A stretch of DNA of 64,000 bases from Clostridia bacterium (GTDB lineage: Bacteria > Bacillota > Peptococcia > DRI-13 > SM3-B62): contig JAHDQS010000003.1 of assembly GCA_018433675.1 (NCBI GenBank), positions 1 to 64,000 of the forward strand. Direction: 5' to 3'. Shown piece after piece: positions 45,150-53,082 of this stretch. The notes beneath the pieces are model-generated. The model saw nothing but the letters and a program-made list of their open reading frames with translations, was not told the DNA's origin and searched no databases. Every line of letters starts with the position of its first letter. Within the stretch, counting starts at the first letter, position 1. Made by a program: the position numbers and the translations under genes.

Positions 45150-45178
45150 ATCATAACGCAATGCTTTCAGTCCGTCAA
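45150..45178 (-). promoter_or_regulatory. promoter of the TPP-controlled operon
   Basis: On the minus strand TTGACG (45173-45178), 17 bp, TATGAT (45150-45155), ending about 15 bp before the aptamer. Confidence 0.85.
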
Positions 45179-45206
45179 TCATATTTGCAGCGGATTGCAA
45201 TTTGTT

Positions 45207-45218
45207 TTTGTATACAAT
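45207..45218. promoter_or_regulatory. GntR operator-like palindrome O1
   Basis: TTGTATACAA (45208-45217) is a perfect palindrome of the TNGT-N-ACNA type bound by FadR-subfamily GntR regulators. It lies 30 bp upstream of the thiamine-operon -35 and about 200 bp from the gntR start. Confidence 0.6.
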
Positions 45219-45330
45219 TCCCCTCTTGATCTTACACTGTTTTCTTGTGTCCTTCTCTTTCAAGCTTTATCTGCTTTTTGAAATATTTTTTGTCTGTTAG
45301 CAGGAATTGTAGTTCTCATGAAGAATAAGG

Positions 45331-45376
45331 ATTGTATACAATAATATTTTGTATGCACTTCTTGATTGTATACAAT
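45331..45376. promoter_or_regulatory. array of GntR operator-like palindromes O2-O4
   Basis: ATTGTATACAAT occurs perfectly at 45331-45342 and 45365-45376. A degenerate copy, TTGTATGCAC (8 of 10 matches), sits exactly midway at 45349-45358. Centres are 17 bp apart. TTGTAT (45349-45354) and TACAAT (45371-45376) with a 16-bp spacer could be the gntR promoter, in which case the operators cover it. Autoregulation is the simplest reading. Confidence 0.7.
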
Positions 45377-45412
45377 AAGGTCATAGGCCTGTTCTAGCAA
45401 AGGAGAAAAAAT

Positions 45413-46120
45413 ATGTTTATAGCTAAGCAAGGGAAAATATATCTGCTCAGAAGAAAATTTGACAAGAACCAAAAACCTAAAAAGGAATCGATTGCCGTTT
45501 CAATAGCCAATTATTTACGCAATGCCATGATTAATGGACATTTCAAACCAGGGGACAAATTGAAAGAAAAAGAAATATGTGACGAATTAGGCGTAAGCAG
45601 AACACCTTTGCGTGAAGCCTTTAGAATTCTGCAGTCCGAAGGTCTATTGAGCTACAACTCTCACCAAGGTGTCATCGTCACTCCTGTCACGCTAAAGGAC
45701 ATCGAAAACATTTGGGAGGTCAGGTATTCGTTGGAAGTAATGGGTGCCGAAAGAGCCATTGAAAAAATGACCGATGAAGATTTGCAAAAACTTCAGGCCA
45801 TCGAAACCCGTTTAGAATCATTACAACCTAATGACAAGAAGAACATTATGAAGACTAATGCCGACTTTCATATGAATATTATGAGAATCGCCGATAACGA
45901 TAAATTGGAAAAGATAATCAGGGAAATCTGGGTACAAATAAGTGTAATACAGTCCATATCTTTGTTTAAGGAAGGACGTTTGCATACATCATGCATTGAA
46001 CACAAAAAAATCCTAGAGGCTTTTGAAAGCAAGGACAAGAAACTGGTAAAAAAATGCATGAAAGAACATCTTGCCAAAGGCAAAGAGAACTTAATCCTTG
46101 GGATGCAGCTTAAAAAATAG
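45413..46120 (+). CDS. GntR family regulator, FadR subfamily
   Basis: 235 residues. A 27-residue basic lead is followed by a winged helix-turn-helix (KLKEKEICDELGVSRTPLREAFRILQSEGLL). A C-terminal all-helical FCD ligand domain follows, with conserved acidic and His residues (DFHMNIMRIA, CIEHKKILEAF). FCD regulators usually sense organic acids and repress nearby catabolic genes until the ligand is present. The palindromes upstream fit its DNA-binding class. It heads the cluster of TRAP transport and degradation genes. Confidence 0.92.
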   Translation: MFIAKQGKIYLLRRKFDKNQKPKKESIAVSIANYLRNAMINGHFKPGDKLKEKEICDELGVSRTPLREAFRILQSEGLLSYNSHQGVIVTPVTLKDIENIWEVRYSLEVMGAERAIEKMTDEDLQKLQAIETRLESLQPNDKKNIMKTNADFHMNIMRIADNDKLEKIIREIWVQISVIQSISLFKEGRLHTSCIEHKKILEAFESKDKKLVKKCMKEHLAKGKENLILGMQLKK

Positions 46121-46365
46121 GGGGTGGTAGGAAATTTAATACATTAATTACAAACGGAGGTGATGTAAAGATATCTATTATGGAAAAAAACTACGCTTTC
46201 GTATTGAGAAATTACGAAAGCCACCCTTTTAACGGTTAGTGCATCGGGGAACGCAACTAACAAGGATGACTCTCTATTCTATTCTAGCACATTTTCAGCT
46301 CGCTAGAATTATTAAGAAAATTTCCAGAAATACTTATATATTGAATTGGAGGTTAAGTATCTGTC
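46121..46365 (+). promoter_or_regulatory. leader region between gntR and dctP with hairpins and a tiny frame
   Basis: The 245-bp gap contains a perfect 9-bp hairpin (GCTTTCGTA 46195-46203 with TACGAAAGC 46213-46221) and a second stem (GTTAG/CTAAC, about 46235-46261). A 19-codon frame starts at ATG 46180 and ends at TAG 46237-46239, spanning the first hairpin. GGAGGTGATG lies upstream at a non-optimal distance. No operator copy is seen here. It may be a leader that tunes expression; translation of the small frame is unproven. Confidence 0.35.
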
Positions 46366-47385
46366 ATGAAAAAATATACCTTGCTTTTTTTTATCTTGTT
46401 TCTGTCTATTACTTTACTCGCGGTAGGTTGCGGGGCAGACAAACAAGCGGAGGCAGAACAGCCGGAACAGAGTGAAGAACCTATCGTAATGAAAATGGGG
46501 CATAAATCCTCAGAATCCCACTCCTGGCATAAGGGTTGCCTATTGTTCAAAGAAATAGTCGAAGAAAAGACCGCTAACAAAGTTAAAGTTGAAATTTATC
46601 CCAATTCTCAGCTAGGCAACCAGAAAGACATGACCGAAGCTTGCCAAATGGGAGTAGTTGACATCGTTTTGAATTCGCCGGCAATACTGGCAAATTTCGT
46701 GCCTGAAATGGGCGTTTACGACTTACCTTTTGTTTTTAAAGATTATGACCATGCCTATAAGACTTTAGATACCATCGGTATGGAAAGCGATGAAGCTCTG
46801 CAGGCGGTAGGGATGAAGCTTTTGGCCAATTGGGAAACCGGTTTCAAACGTCTTAGCGGTAACACAAGGAAAATCGAGACCTTAGCCGACCTCAAGGGCC
46901 TAAAAATCAGGGTCCCCGGCAGCCCTGTCTTGACAGCAACAATCAAAGCCATCGGGGGCAACCCAATTTCCGTTGCCTGGAACGAGTGTTATATAGCCTT
47001 ACAACAGGGAACAGCAGACGGACAGTTTAATCCCCCTTCAACAATGGTTGAAAACAAGATTCATGAGGTCCAGAAGTATTATGCAGACAACTTAAATATC
47101 CAGTATGGGGCCGAGCCTGTTGTTATAAGTCTGAAAACATGGGAAAAGCTCTCACCTGAGTTCCAGCAAATTGTTCAGGATGCGGCTATAGAGGCCCGCG
47201 ATTACCAAAGACAAATATGCCAGGAAGATGACAAAAGAGAACTGCAAACTATGATTGACGCCGGGGTAGAGGTTTATGATGTTCCGGAAGAAGTCATCAG
47301 CGAATTAATGGAAATGACCAACTCTGTTCGAGCCGAATATGCCGATGCAGAATTATTGGCAAGAATCATGGAATTAGCCAAATAG
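46366..47385 (+). CDS. dctP: TRAP transporter substrate-binding lipoprotein (DctP family)
   Basis: This 339-residue extracytoplasmic binding protein has a lipoprotein signal, with the hydrophobic stretch LLFFILFLSITLLAVGC placing the lipid-linked Cys at about residue 22. The mature DctP fold shows KMGHKSSESHSWHKGC, the long central helix region and GLKIRVPGSPVLTATIKAIG. That last segment includes the conserved Arg that pairs with the carboxylate of the ligand. The ligand is therefore an organic acid, identity unknown. It is followed by a hairpin and the two membrane subunits. Confidence 0.93.
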   Translation: MKKYTLLFFILFLSITLLAVGCGADKQAEAEQPEQSEEPIVMKMGHKSSESHSWHKGCLLFKEIVEEKTANKVKVEIYPNSQLGNQKDMTEACQMGVVDIVLNSPAILANFVPEMGVYDLPFVFKDYDHAYKTLDTIGMESDEALQAVGMKLLANWETGFKRLSGNTRKIETLADLKGLKIRVPGSPVLTATIKAIGGNPISVAWNECYIALQQGTADGQFNPPSTMVENKIHEVQKYYADNLNIQYGAEPVVISLKTWEKLSPEFQQIVQDAAIEARDYQRQICQEDDKRELQTMIDAGVEVYDVPEEVISELMEMTNSVRAEYADAELLARIMELAK

Positions 47386-47398
47386 ATATACTGCTTGG

Positions 47399-47431
47399 GA
47401 GTAAGAGGTTTCCCAACCGGTCTCCTCTTAC
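47399..47431 (+). terminator. intercistronic hairpin after dctP
   Basis: GTAAGAGG (47401-47408) pairs with CCTCTTAC (47424-47431), with no strong T-run. Such hairpins after binding-protein genes usually protect the upstream mRNA or partly terminate, giving more binding protein than permease. Confidence 0.55.
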
Positions 47432-47500
47432 CCCTCCTCCTGGAATACTAAAACCAATAAGCTTAGTCAAAAGCTTAATTTCAGAAAGGAACGACTGGCT

Positions 47501-47965
47501 ATGATCGAACGAATCAACAACACGATATTCAAATGGTTGGGGATGTTTCTGATACTTATAACATCTTTCCTGGTGGGAATAATCTTTTTGCAAGTGGTCT
47601 TGCGTTTCGTGTTTAATTTTTCCATAGCTGAAATTGATGAATTGAGCCGTTATCTCTTCGTCTGGGTGATTTTCCTCGGCATCAGTTACGGGTTCAGAGA
47701 AAAAGCCCACTTGGGAGTGGTTTTCTTTGTTGGCTTATTACCGCCAAAAATCAAAAAAGCGTTCTTAGTAGGTATTGAACTACTGGTGACAATCTTCTTT
47801 GTGGTCGTCGTTGTTACAGGCTATAAGATGGTACTGTTTACCATGGCGCAAAGATCCGCGACCCTGCTTATACCTATGGGATATGTCTATTTGGCAATTC
47901 CGGCAGGAGCGATCTTTTGCATATTGGCCATGCTGGAACGTTTAAATTTGAGTGCCAACTCATAA
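47501..47965 (+). CDS. dctQ: TRAP transporter small permease (DctQ)
   Basis: 154 residues with four membrane segments. It shows the DctQ pattern FNFSIAEIDELSRYLFVWVIFLG and later YKMVLFTMAQRSATLLIPM. It forms the membrane complex with the large subunit and is followed 49 bp later by dctM. Confidence 0.92.
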   Translation: MIERINNTIFKWLGMFLILITSFLVGIIFLQVVLRFVFNFSIAEIDELSRYLFVWVIFLGISYGFREKAHLGVVFFVGLLPPKIKKAFLVGIELLVTIFFVVVVVTGYKMVLFTMAQRSATLLIPMGYVYLAIPAGAIFCILAMLERLNLSANS

Positions 47966-48014
47966 CAACAAAAATATCTTCTTAAATTTGAATTCAGAGA
48001 GGATGTAAGAATAA

Positions 48015-49274
48015 ATGGCCTTAGTTATTTTTGTAGCGTTATTAGCTACCTCCATGCCTATTGCGGTATGCCTGGGCCTGGCTTCAATAATTACCTTGTA
48101 TTTTGATGGAATTCCTATCTCCATGGCCATACAAAGAATGTTGGCCAGCACAAATTCTTTCCCTATCATGGCTATCCTCTTTTTTATGCTTTCCGGCGAG
48201 ATCATGTCAAAAGGAAATATGACAAAAAAGCTAATCAGCGTTGCTGAATCATGTGTTGGTTTTGTCAAGGGTGGCTTAGCAATAACTGCCAGTTTGGCTT
48301 CCATTTTCTTTTCAGCGATTTCCGGTTCTTCGGCAGCCACCTGTGCTTCCATCGGAACGATTATGATTGATGAAATGGAGAAAAAAGGCTATCCTAAAGA
48401 CTTCGCCGCAGCTGTCATTGCTGCATCAGGGATTACCGGGATCGTTATCCCGCCAAGCATAACCTTGGTTGTGTACGGCGTGGTAACAGGAACGTCGGTA
48501 GGGAAATTGTTCATGGGCGGTTTGATCCCAGGAATGATTATGGGCTTGTCGCTGGCAGCCCTAAGTATCTTCTTTTCGTACAAGTATGATTACGGTGAAG
48601 TACGGAAATTCAGTCTTAAAGAGTTTTGGAGCAAAATTAAAGAGAGTATTTTTGTATTAATGATGCCCGTTATCATCTTGGGAGGAATATACGGAGGGGT
48701 GTTCACACCTACCGAAGCAGCTGTCGTGTCAGTGGTTTATGCGCTGGTAATAAGCCTCTTTGTGGAACGCAGTCTAGAATTTAAGGATCTTAGCAGTATT
48801 ATTATCAAATCGATCATCAACGCTGCCGTAGTACTGGTTATTATTCAAAACGCCTCAGTCTTTAGTTGGCTTTTAACAAATGAGAGGGTTCCGCATACAA
48901 TTGGCGCACTCTGTGCCTCCATTAGTCAAAGCAAAATAGTGTTTTTGATGTTACTGAACGTGGTGTTCCTAATTGCCGGAACTTTAGTTACCGGCTCGGC
49001 AATTGTTGCTATACTCGCACCAATTTTCCTGCCAGTTGCTTTGCAATACGGGATCGATCCTGTCTTTTTGGGCGTTTTGATGGTTGTCAACCTAGCTATT
49101 GGCTATATAACGCCGCCGGTAGGTGTTGACTTGTACGTTGCCGGAACAATTGCCAGGTTGCCTATTGAAAAAGTTATATCAAGGGTAATGCCCTACTTGA
49201 TAATGCTCTTAGTAGATCTCATCGTTATCACCTATGTTCCCGGTATAATAATGTTTCTCCCTAATTTAATGTAA
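48015..49274 (+). CDS. dctM: TRAP transporter large permease (DctM)
   Basis: A 419-residue ion-transporter-superfamily subunit with about 11-12 membrane segments. Family motifs include MPIAVCLGLASIITLY, SGSSAATCASIGTIMI, SGITGIVIPPSITLVVYG, GGVFTPTEAAVVSVVYAL and IGYITPPVGVDLYV. It drives sodium-coupled uptake of the acid captured by DctP. Confidence 0.95.
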   Translation: MALVIFVALLATSMPIAVCLGLASIITLYFDGIPISMAIQRMLASTNSFPIMAILFFMLSGEIMSKGNMTKKLISVAESCVGFVKGGLAITASLASIFFSAISGSSAATCASIGTIMIDEMEKKGYPKDFAAAVIAASGITGIVIPPSITLVVYGVVTGTSVGKLFMGGLIPGMIMGLSLAALSIFFSYKYDYGEVRKFSLKEFWSKIKESIFVLMMPVIILGGIYGGVFTPTEAAVVSVVYALVISLFVERSLEFKDLSSIIIKSIINAAVVLVIIQNASVFSWLLTNERVPHTIGALCASISQSKIVFLMLLNVVFLIAGTLVTGSAIVAILAPIFLPVALQYGIDPVFLGVLMVVNLAIGYITPPVGVDLYVAGTIARLPIEKVISRVMPYLIMLLVDLIVITYVPGIIMFLPNLM

Positions 49275-49322
49275 AAGTATTTGTTGCTTAGAAAAAGAAA
49301 AACGCAAACGAGGTGTCTTTAA

Positions 49323-50690
49323 GTGAAAATATTATCGTTAAGCGGTATTTTAGGATACGGCTACTCGATTGAAGGGCTTGAAAAGGCCCTTGAAAATGAA
49401 TTAGATATCATTGGCGTCGATGGTGGTTCTACCGACCCCGGACCCTATTTTCTCGGGTCTGGAGAATCATTCACAAACAGGACGGCAACTAAAAGAGATA
49501 CAGAATTGGTCTTGCCTGAAGCAATCAAAAGAAACATTCCCTTTATTGTCGGGACAGCCGGAGGAAGCGGCGGAGAGCCACATTTGCATTGGGCTAAAGA
49601 TATCATTAAGGAAGTAGCAAAGGAAAATAACCTAAATTTCAAAATGGCCGTAATACATTCCGAGATAAGCAAAGAGTATCTGAAGAAAAAATTAAGAGAA
49701 GGAAAAGTAAAAACATTGGGCAGCAAAGACTTCCCTTTGACCGAAGAAGCAATCGACGAAAGCATCAGACTTGTCGGTCAGATCGGTATAGCCCCGTTTA
49801 TCAAAGCTCTTGATGCGGGAGCAGATGTCATCCTAGCGGGAAGAGCATGTGATACGGCAATTTTTGCTGCACCGGCCATTCGTGCCGGCTTTGACCCGGG
49901 ATTGGCTTTTCATCTGGCAAAAATCATGGAATGCGGCGCAATGTGCGCCAAACCGATGAGCGCTTCTGACGTGATACTCGGCGAAATCCAAAAAGACCAC
50001 TTTACCATACAACCTCCCAATACGCTGCGAAAATGCCTGGTAGAAGGTGTAGCGGCTCATACCCTCTATGAACAAGCTAATCCGTATTACATCTATGAAC
50101 CGGACGGTATGATCGATCTGAGGGAATCTGAGTTTGAGCAGTTTAATGAACGTACTGTAAAGGTATCAGGCAGCAAATTTGTTCCAACCGAAAAACCAAC
50201 GATTAAAATCGAAGGTGTCAAGTTGGCCGGTTATCGTACCATCAGCATCGGCGGGATTAGGGAAGAATTGATGATTAAAAAAATGGAAGAAGTTGTTGAG
50301 CAAATAAAGGGACAGGTTAAGGAATCATTAAGAGATCGGATCAGTCCCGATGACTACACATTAAATTTCCGCAACTACGGCATAAATGCTGTTGAAAACA
50401 ATCCTCATGACGGAACAGCTTTGCCTTCCGAAGTAGGGATGGTTATTGATGTTGTCGGTAAGACTCAGGATATCGCAAATGATGTGTGTGCTAATGCCAG
50501 AGCAAAGACACTGCACTGCGACTATCCGGGAAGGAAGACCACAGCAGGTAATATAGCCTTTCCTTATTCTCCCTCCGATATTCCTATTGGTCCCGTTTAC
50601 AATTTCAGCGTCTACCACTTGGTGGAAGTCGAAGACCTGATGGAAACAGCAAAAATTCAATACATTGAGGTAGGTGTGGATAATGAGTGA
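49323..50690 (+). CDS. AtuA-family (DUF1446) acyclic terpene utilization-like protein
   Basis: 455 residues, matching the DUF1446 family named after AtuA of Pseudomonas. Most members lie in catabolic clusters of hydroxy- or branched-chain acids, and the reaction is unknown. Conserved glycine-rich stretches are GVDGGSTDPGPYFLGSG and GTAGGSGGEPHL, with DVILAGRACDTAIFAAPAI in the middle. The start is GTG seven bases after GAGGTG. It overlaps the DUF4387 gene by eight bases (ATGAGTGA), so the two are probably subunits of one complex. It carries no signal peptide. Confidence 0.85.
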   Translation: MKILSLSGILGYGYSIEGLEKALENELDIIGVDGGSTDPGPYFLGSGESFTNRTATKRDTELVLPEAIKRNIPFIVGTAGGSGGEPHLHWAKDIIKEVAKENNLNFKMAVIHSEISKEYLKKKLREGKVKTLGSKDFPLTEEAIDESIRLVGQIGIAPFIKALDAGADVILAGRACDTAIFAAPAIRAGFDPGLAFHLAKIMECGAMCAKPMSASDVILGEIQKDHFTIQPPNTLRKCLVEGVAAHTLYEQANPYYIYEPDGMIDLRESEFEQFNERTVKVSGSKFVPTEKPTIKIEGVKLAGYRTISIGGIREELMIKKMEEVVEQIKGQVKESLRDRISPDDYTLNFRNYGINAVENNPHDGTALPSEVGMVIDVVGKTQDIANDVCANARAKTLHCDYPGRKTTAGNIAFPYSPSDIPIGPVYNFSVYHLVEVEDLMETAKIQYIEVGVDNE

Positions 50691-50994
50691 CAGGCTGATT
50701 GATTTGGCCGGTGTTTTAAGAAGCAAAAATGCCGGACCTCTTGATATAACTTTTGATGTAATGTTTACCGAAAAGGATATCTACGAGAGGGTAAAGGATT
50801 CGGGCGTGATCAACAAAGAGTTGATAGCTAAAAAATATCATGTCTCCCCCTCTCAGGTTTTAATAACCGAGTACGATATCGTCAATTCCATCAAGATCAC
50901 GATTCCCAGGAAGTATATCAGCGGAGATATCCAGGATACCGATATTTACGGATGTCAACAGCACAGTCTGCTGGCAAATGTTTTAATACCATAA
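50683..50994 (+). CDS. DUF4387 family protein
   Basis: A 103-residue DUF4387 protein with LAGVLRSKNAGPLDITFDVMF, ITEYDIVNSIKITIPR and DIYGCQQHSLLANVLIP. The family is regularly encoded next to AtuA-like proteins and is presumed to be a small subunit or partner. It starts inside the AtuA-like stop region, consistent with translational coupling. Confidence 0.85.
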   Translation: MSDRLIDLAGVLRSKNAGPLDITFDVMFTEKDIYERVKDSGVINKELIAKKYHVSPSQVLITEYDIVNSIKITIPRKYISGDIQDTDIYGCQQHSLLANVLIP

Positions 50995-51011
50995 ACGCGG
51001 GGGTAGATACG

Positions 51012-51401
51012 ATGTTTAAACAAGTACACCATTTAGGATTTGCTGTTCATGACCTAAAAAAGGTCATTAAACTGATGAAGGATGTTTATAACATTGAACC
51101 CGATAGAAGAATCACCATCAGTGATAGGCAAATGGATGCGGTCATGTTTAAATCCGGAGAGACTTTTTTGGAATATTTAGCACCTCTCTCGGAGGAATCG
51201 CCTTTATTTAAGCATCTCATGACAAAAGGGGAAGGATTTCATCACATTGCCTACCTTGTCGATGATATTGAAGAAGCAAAAAAAACACTTCCGCCCGACG
51301 CTATAACTAAAGAAAGAACGAGCAATGTCGGAGACTGGAAAATCGCCGATTTAGACCCCAAATATGCCCTTGGCCTTACCTCCCAGCTCATCCAGAAATA
51401 G
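51012..51401 (+). CDS. VOC-family protein, methylmalonyl-CoA epimerase-like
   Basis: A 129-residue vicinal-oxygen-chelate protein with two beta-alpha-beta-beta-beta modules. Candidate metal ligands are His in VHHLGFAVHDL, Glu in TFLEYLAPL and His in GFHHIAYLVDD. The C-terminal Glu found in methylmalonyl-CoA epimerases (LIEL) is replaced by SQL here. Either the metal site is altered or the substrate differs. It probably epimerises or isomerises an intermediate of the pathway encoded around it. The start at 51012 has a weak ribosome-binding site. Confidence 0.8.
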   Translation: MFKQVHHLGFAVHDLKKVIKLMKDVYNIEPDRRITISDRQMDAVMFKSGETFLEYLAPLSEESPLFKHLMTKGEGFHHIAYLVDDIEEAKKTLPPDAITKERTSNVGDWKIADLDPKYALGLTSQLIQK

Positions 51402-51449
51402 CTTGGGAATACTAATCGTTCGGCCTAAGTCAAAAGGAGGATTAGATTG

Positions 51450-52367
51450 ATGATAAAAAAAGAGGTATTGAAAAACGTCGTCTTCGATACCATTAAAAAA
51501 GGCTCTTGTTGTATACCAAAGGATGTTAGGGAGGCATTCAACAGCGCCATAGCTAATGAAAAAACACAAAAAGCAAAAGAAGGGTTCGGCAACACATTAA
51601 AAAGCTTAGATCTTTCCATTGAACGTATGAATCCGGCATGTCCCGATACCGGCTGGCCCCTCTTCTTTTTAAAGGTAGGCAATGAGGCCAAGATCGAGGG
51701 TGGCTTCATGGCATTGGAAGAAATCGCAAGAAATATGGTGGCAAAAGCTACAAAAGAGGGCTATTTAAGAGCTACTATGAAACACCCTCTGACCGGATAT
51801 GATCCTGGCACTAATGTCGGCATGAATATCCCCCACTTCACTTACAAATTTGTCCCGGGGAATGATATTGAAATTAGCTACGCGGCAAAGGGTGGCGGCT
51901 CCGAGTGTTTCGGAGGAACAAGGTACAAAATGATCGCTTTTGCCGATGGCTTGGCGGGGATAAAGAAATTCGTTATCGACGCTTATGCTGCAGCGGCAAG
52001 GGCAGGTGCTATCTGTCCTCCGGCCGTACTTGGAGTTGGGATAGGCGGGACGGGCAATATTGCATCAGCCCTAGCCAAAGAAGCAGCCTGCCTGCGTCTT
52101 GTTGGTTCCCACCATCCCGAAGAAATGATGTCGCAAATCGAAAAAGATCTCTATGACTCTATCAACAGCCTTGGTATCGGTCCAATGGGTTCCGGCGGCG
52201 ATACGTCCGTTTTCTCAGTCAATGTGGAATACGCTTATACCCACATTGCCGGAATAGCAGTCGCCTTAAGCAGTAATTGCTGGATCGCCAGACGGGCAAC
52301 AACAAGGGTCTATTCCGACGGCAGAACAGAAGAACTAGATAATCCAAACTGGTTTGATGGGAGGTAA
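51450..52367 (+). CDS. class I fumarase-like hydratase, alpha subunit
   Basis: 305 residues, related to the N-terminal part of FumA and to TtdA (L-tartrate dehydratase alpha). Three cysteines in NPACPDTGW, GGSECFGGT and GAICPPAVLG are placed to hold an oxygen-labile [4Fe-4S] cluster. GTGNIASALAKEA and GPMGSGGDTSVF are family motifs. ATG 51450 follows GGAGG; a TTG three bases earlier is possible. With the beta gene four bases downstream it should form a hydro-lyase for fumarate, mesaconate, tartrate or a relative. The surrounding genes favour a substrate other than fumarate. Confidence 0.88.
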   Translation: MIKKEVLKNVVFDTIKKGSCCIPKDVREAFNSAIANEKTQKAKEGFGNTLKSLDLSIERMNPACPDTGWPLFFLKVGNEAKIEGGFMALEEIARNMVAKATKEGYLRATMKHPLTGYDPGTNVGMNIPHFTYKFVPGNDIEISYAAKGGGSECFGGTRYKMIAFADGLAGIKKFVIDAYAAAARAGAICPPAVLGVGIGGTGNIASALAKEAACLRLVGSHHPEEMMSQIEKDLYDSINSLGIGPMGSGGDTSVFSVNVEYAYTHIAGIAVALSSNCWIARRATTRVYSDGRTEELDNPNWFDGR

Positions 52368-52371
52368 TAAA

Positions 52372-52995
52372 ATGGCAACATATTATTTGAATGTCCCCCT
52401 TATGGATGAAGATGTCGTGCAACTAAAAATAGGTGACCTGGTTTATCTTTCCGGACCGGCTTTTACTTGCCGTTCCAGATTACAGCGTTATATTTTTGAT
52501 GAAAAAAACAAATTGCCGTTTTCCACTGAGCAAAGAAACCTCTTGATACATGTTGGACCAATCATTGTAAGAGAAAATAATGATTGGAGGCTTGTCTCCT
52601 TCACCCCTACCTCCAGTATCAGATTTGAAAAATGGGGGGCTAAATCCGTAAAAGAGTGGGGCTTGAAAGCAATCGTAGGCAAAACGACCATGGGCGAGGA
52701 AACTGCACAAGCCATGAAAGAACATAAATGCGTACATCTCTCCCCCCAAAGTGTCAGCCCGAACCTCTGGTTGGACAGCATCAAAATCGAAGATGTCTAC
52801 CTGTTCGATGAGTTGGGCACCATTGAAGCAGCCTGGCACCTCCAACTGGATAAATTCGGCCCCTTCGTCGTAGATATCGATTGCGAAGGAAACAACTATT
52901 TCGAAGGAATAGATACAATAGTTGAAGCAAACAAGAAACAGGCCTATAAAGACCTGAACATTCCTGCTGACTTCAAATACACAAAACTTTACTAA
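52372..52995 (+). CDS. class I fumarase-like hydratase, beta subunit (divergent)
   Basis: 207 residues, similar to TtdB and the C-terminal part of FumA. The fold is recognisable from LKIGDLVYLSGPAFTCRSRL, IGKTTMGEE and the closing FGPFVVDIDCEGNNYFE. Typical substrate-site motifs are changed. The usual TARDAAH is TCRSRLQ here and the usual GPTTSxRMD is TPTSSIRFE. These differences suggest altered specificity. The ATG follows GGGAGGTAATAA. It is the last gene of the module and is followed by a strong terminator. Confidence 0.82.
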   Translation: MATYYLNVPLMDEDVVQLKIGDLVYLSGPAFTCRSRLQRYIFDEKNKLPFSTEQRNLLIHVGPIIVRENNDWRLVSFTPTSSIRFEKWGAKSVKEWGLKAIVGKTTMGEETAQAMKEHKCVHLSPQSVSPNLWLDSIKIEDVYLFDELGTIEAAWHLQLDKFGPFVVDIDCEGNNYFEGIDTIVEANKKQAYKDLNIPADFKYTKLY

Positions 52996-53006
52996 ACAGA
53001 AATACC

Positions 53007-53056
53007 AAAGGTGGGTAAGGAAACAGCGAAAATACTGCTTCCTTACCCACCTTTTT
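53007..53056. terminator. bidirectional terminator after the fumarase-like genes
   Basis: AAAGGTGGGTAAGGAA and TTCCTTACCCACCTTT form a 16-bp perfect stem with short A- and T-runs at the ends. It separates the catabolic operon from the convergent peptidase gene. Confidence 0.92.
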
Positions 53057-53082
53057 GGTGCAAATTCTGTTCAGATCTATGA

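Noticed and set aside
51450-52995. Housekeeping fumarase
   Set aside because: Location in a TRAP/AtuA module and altered beta-subunit motifs argue against the citric-acid-cycle enzyme, though it is not excluded.
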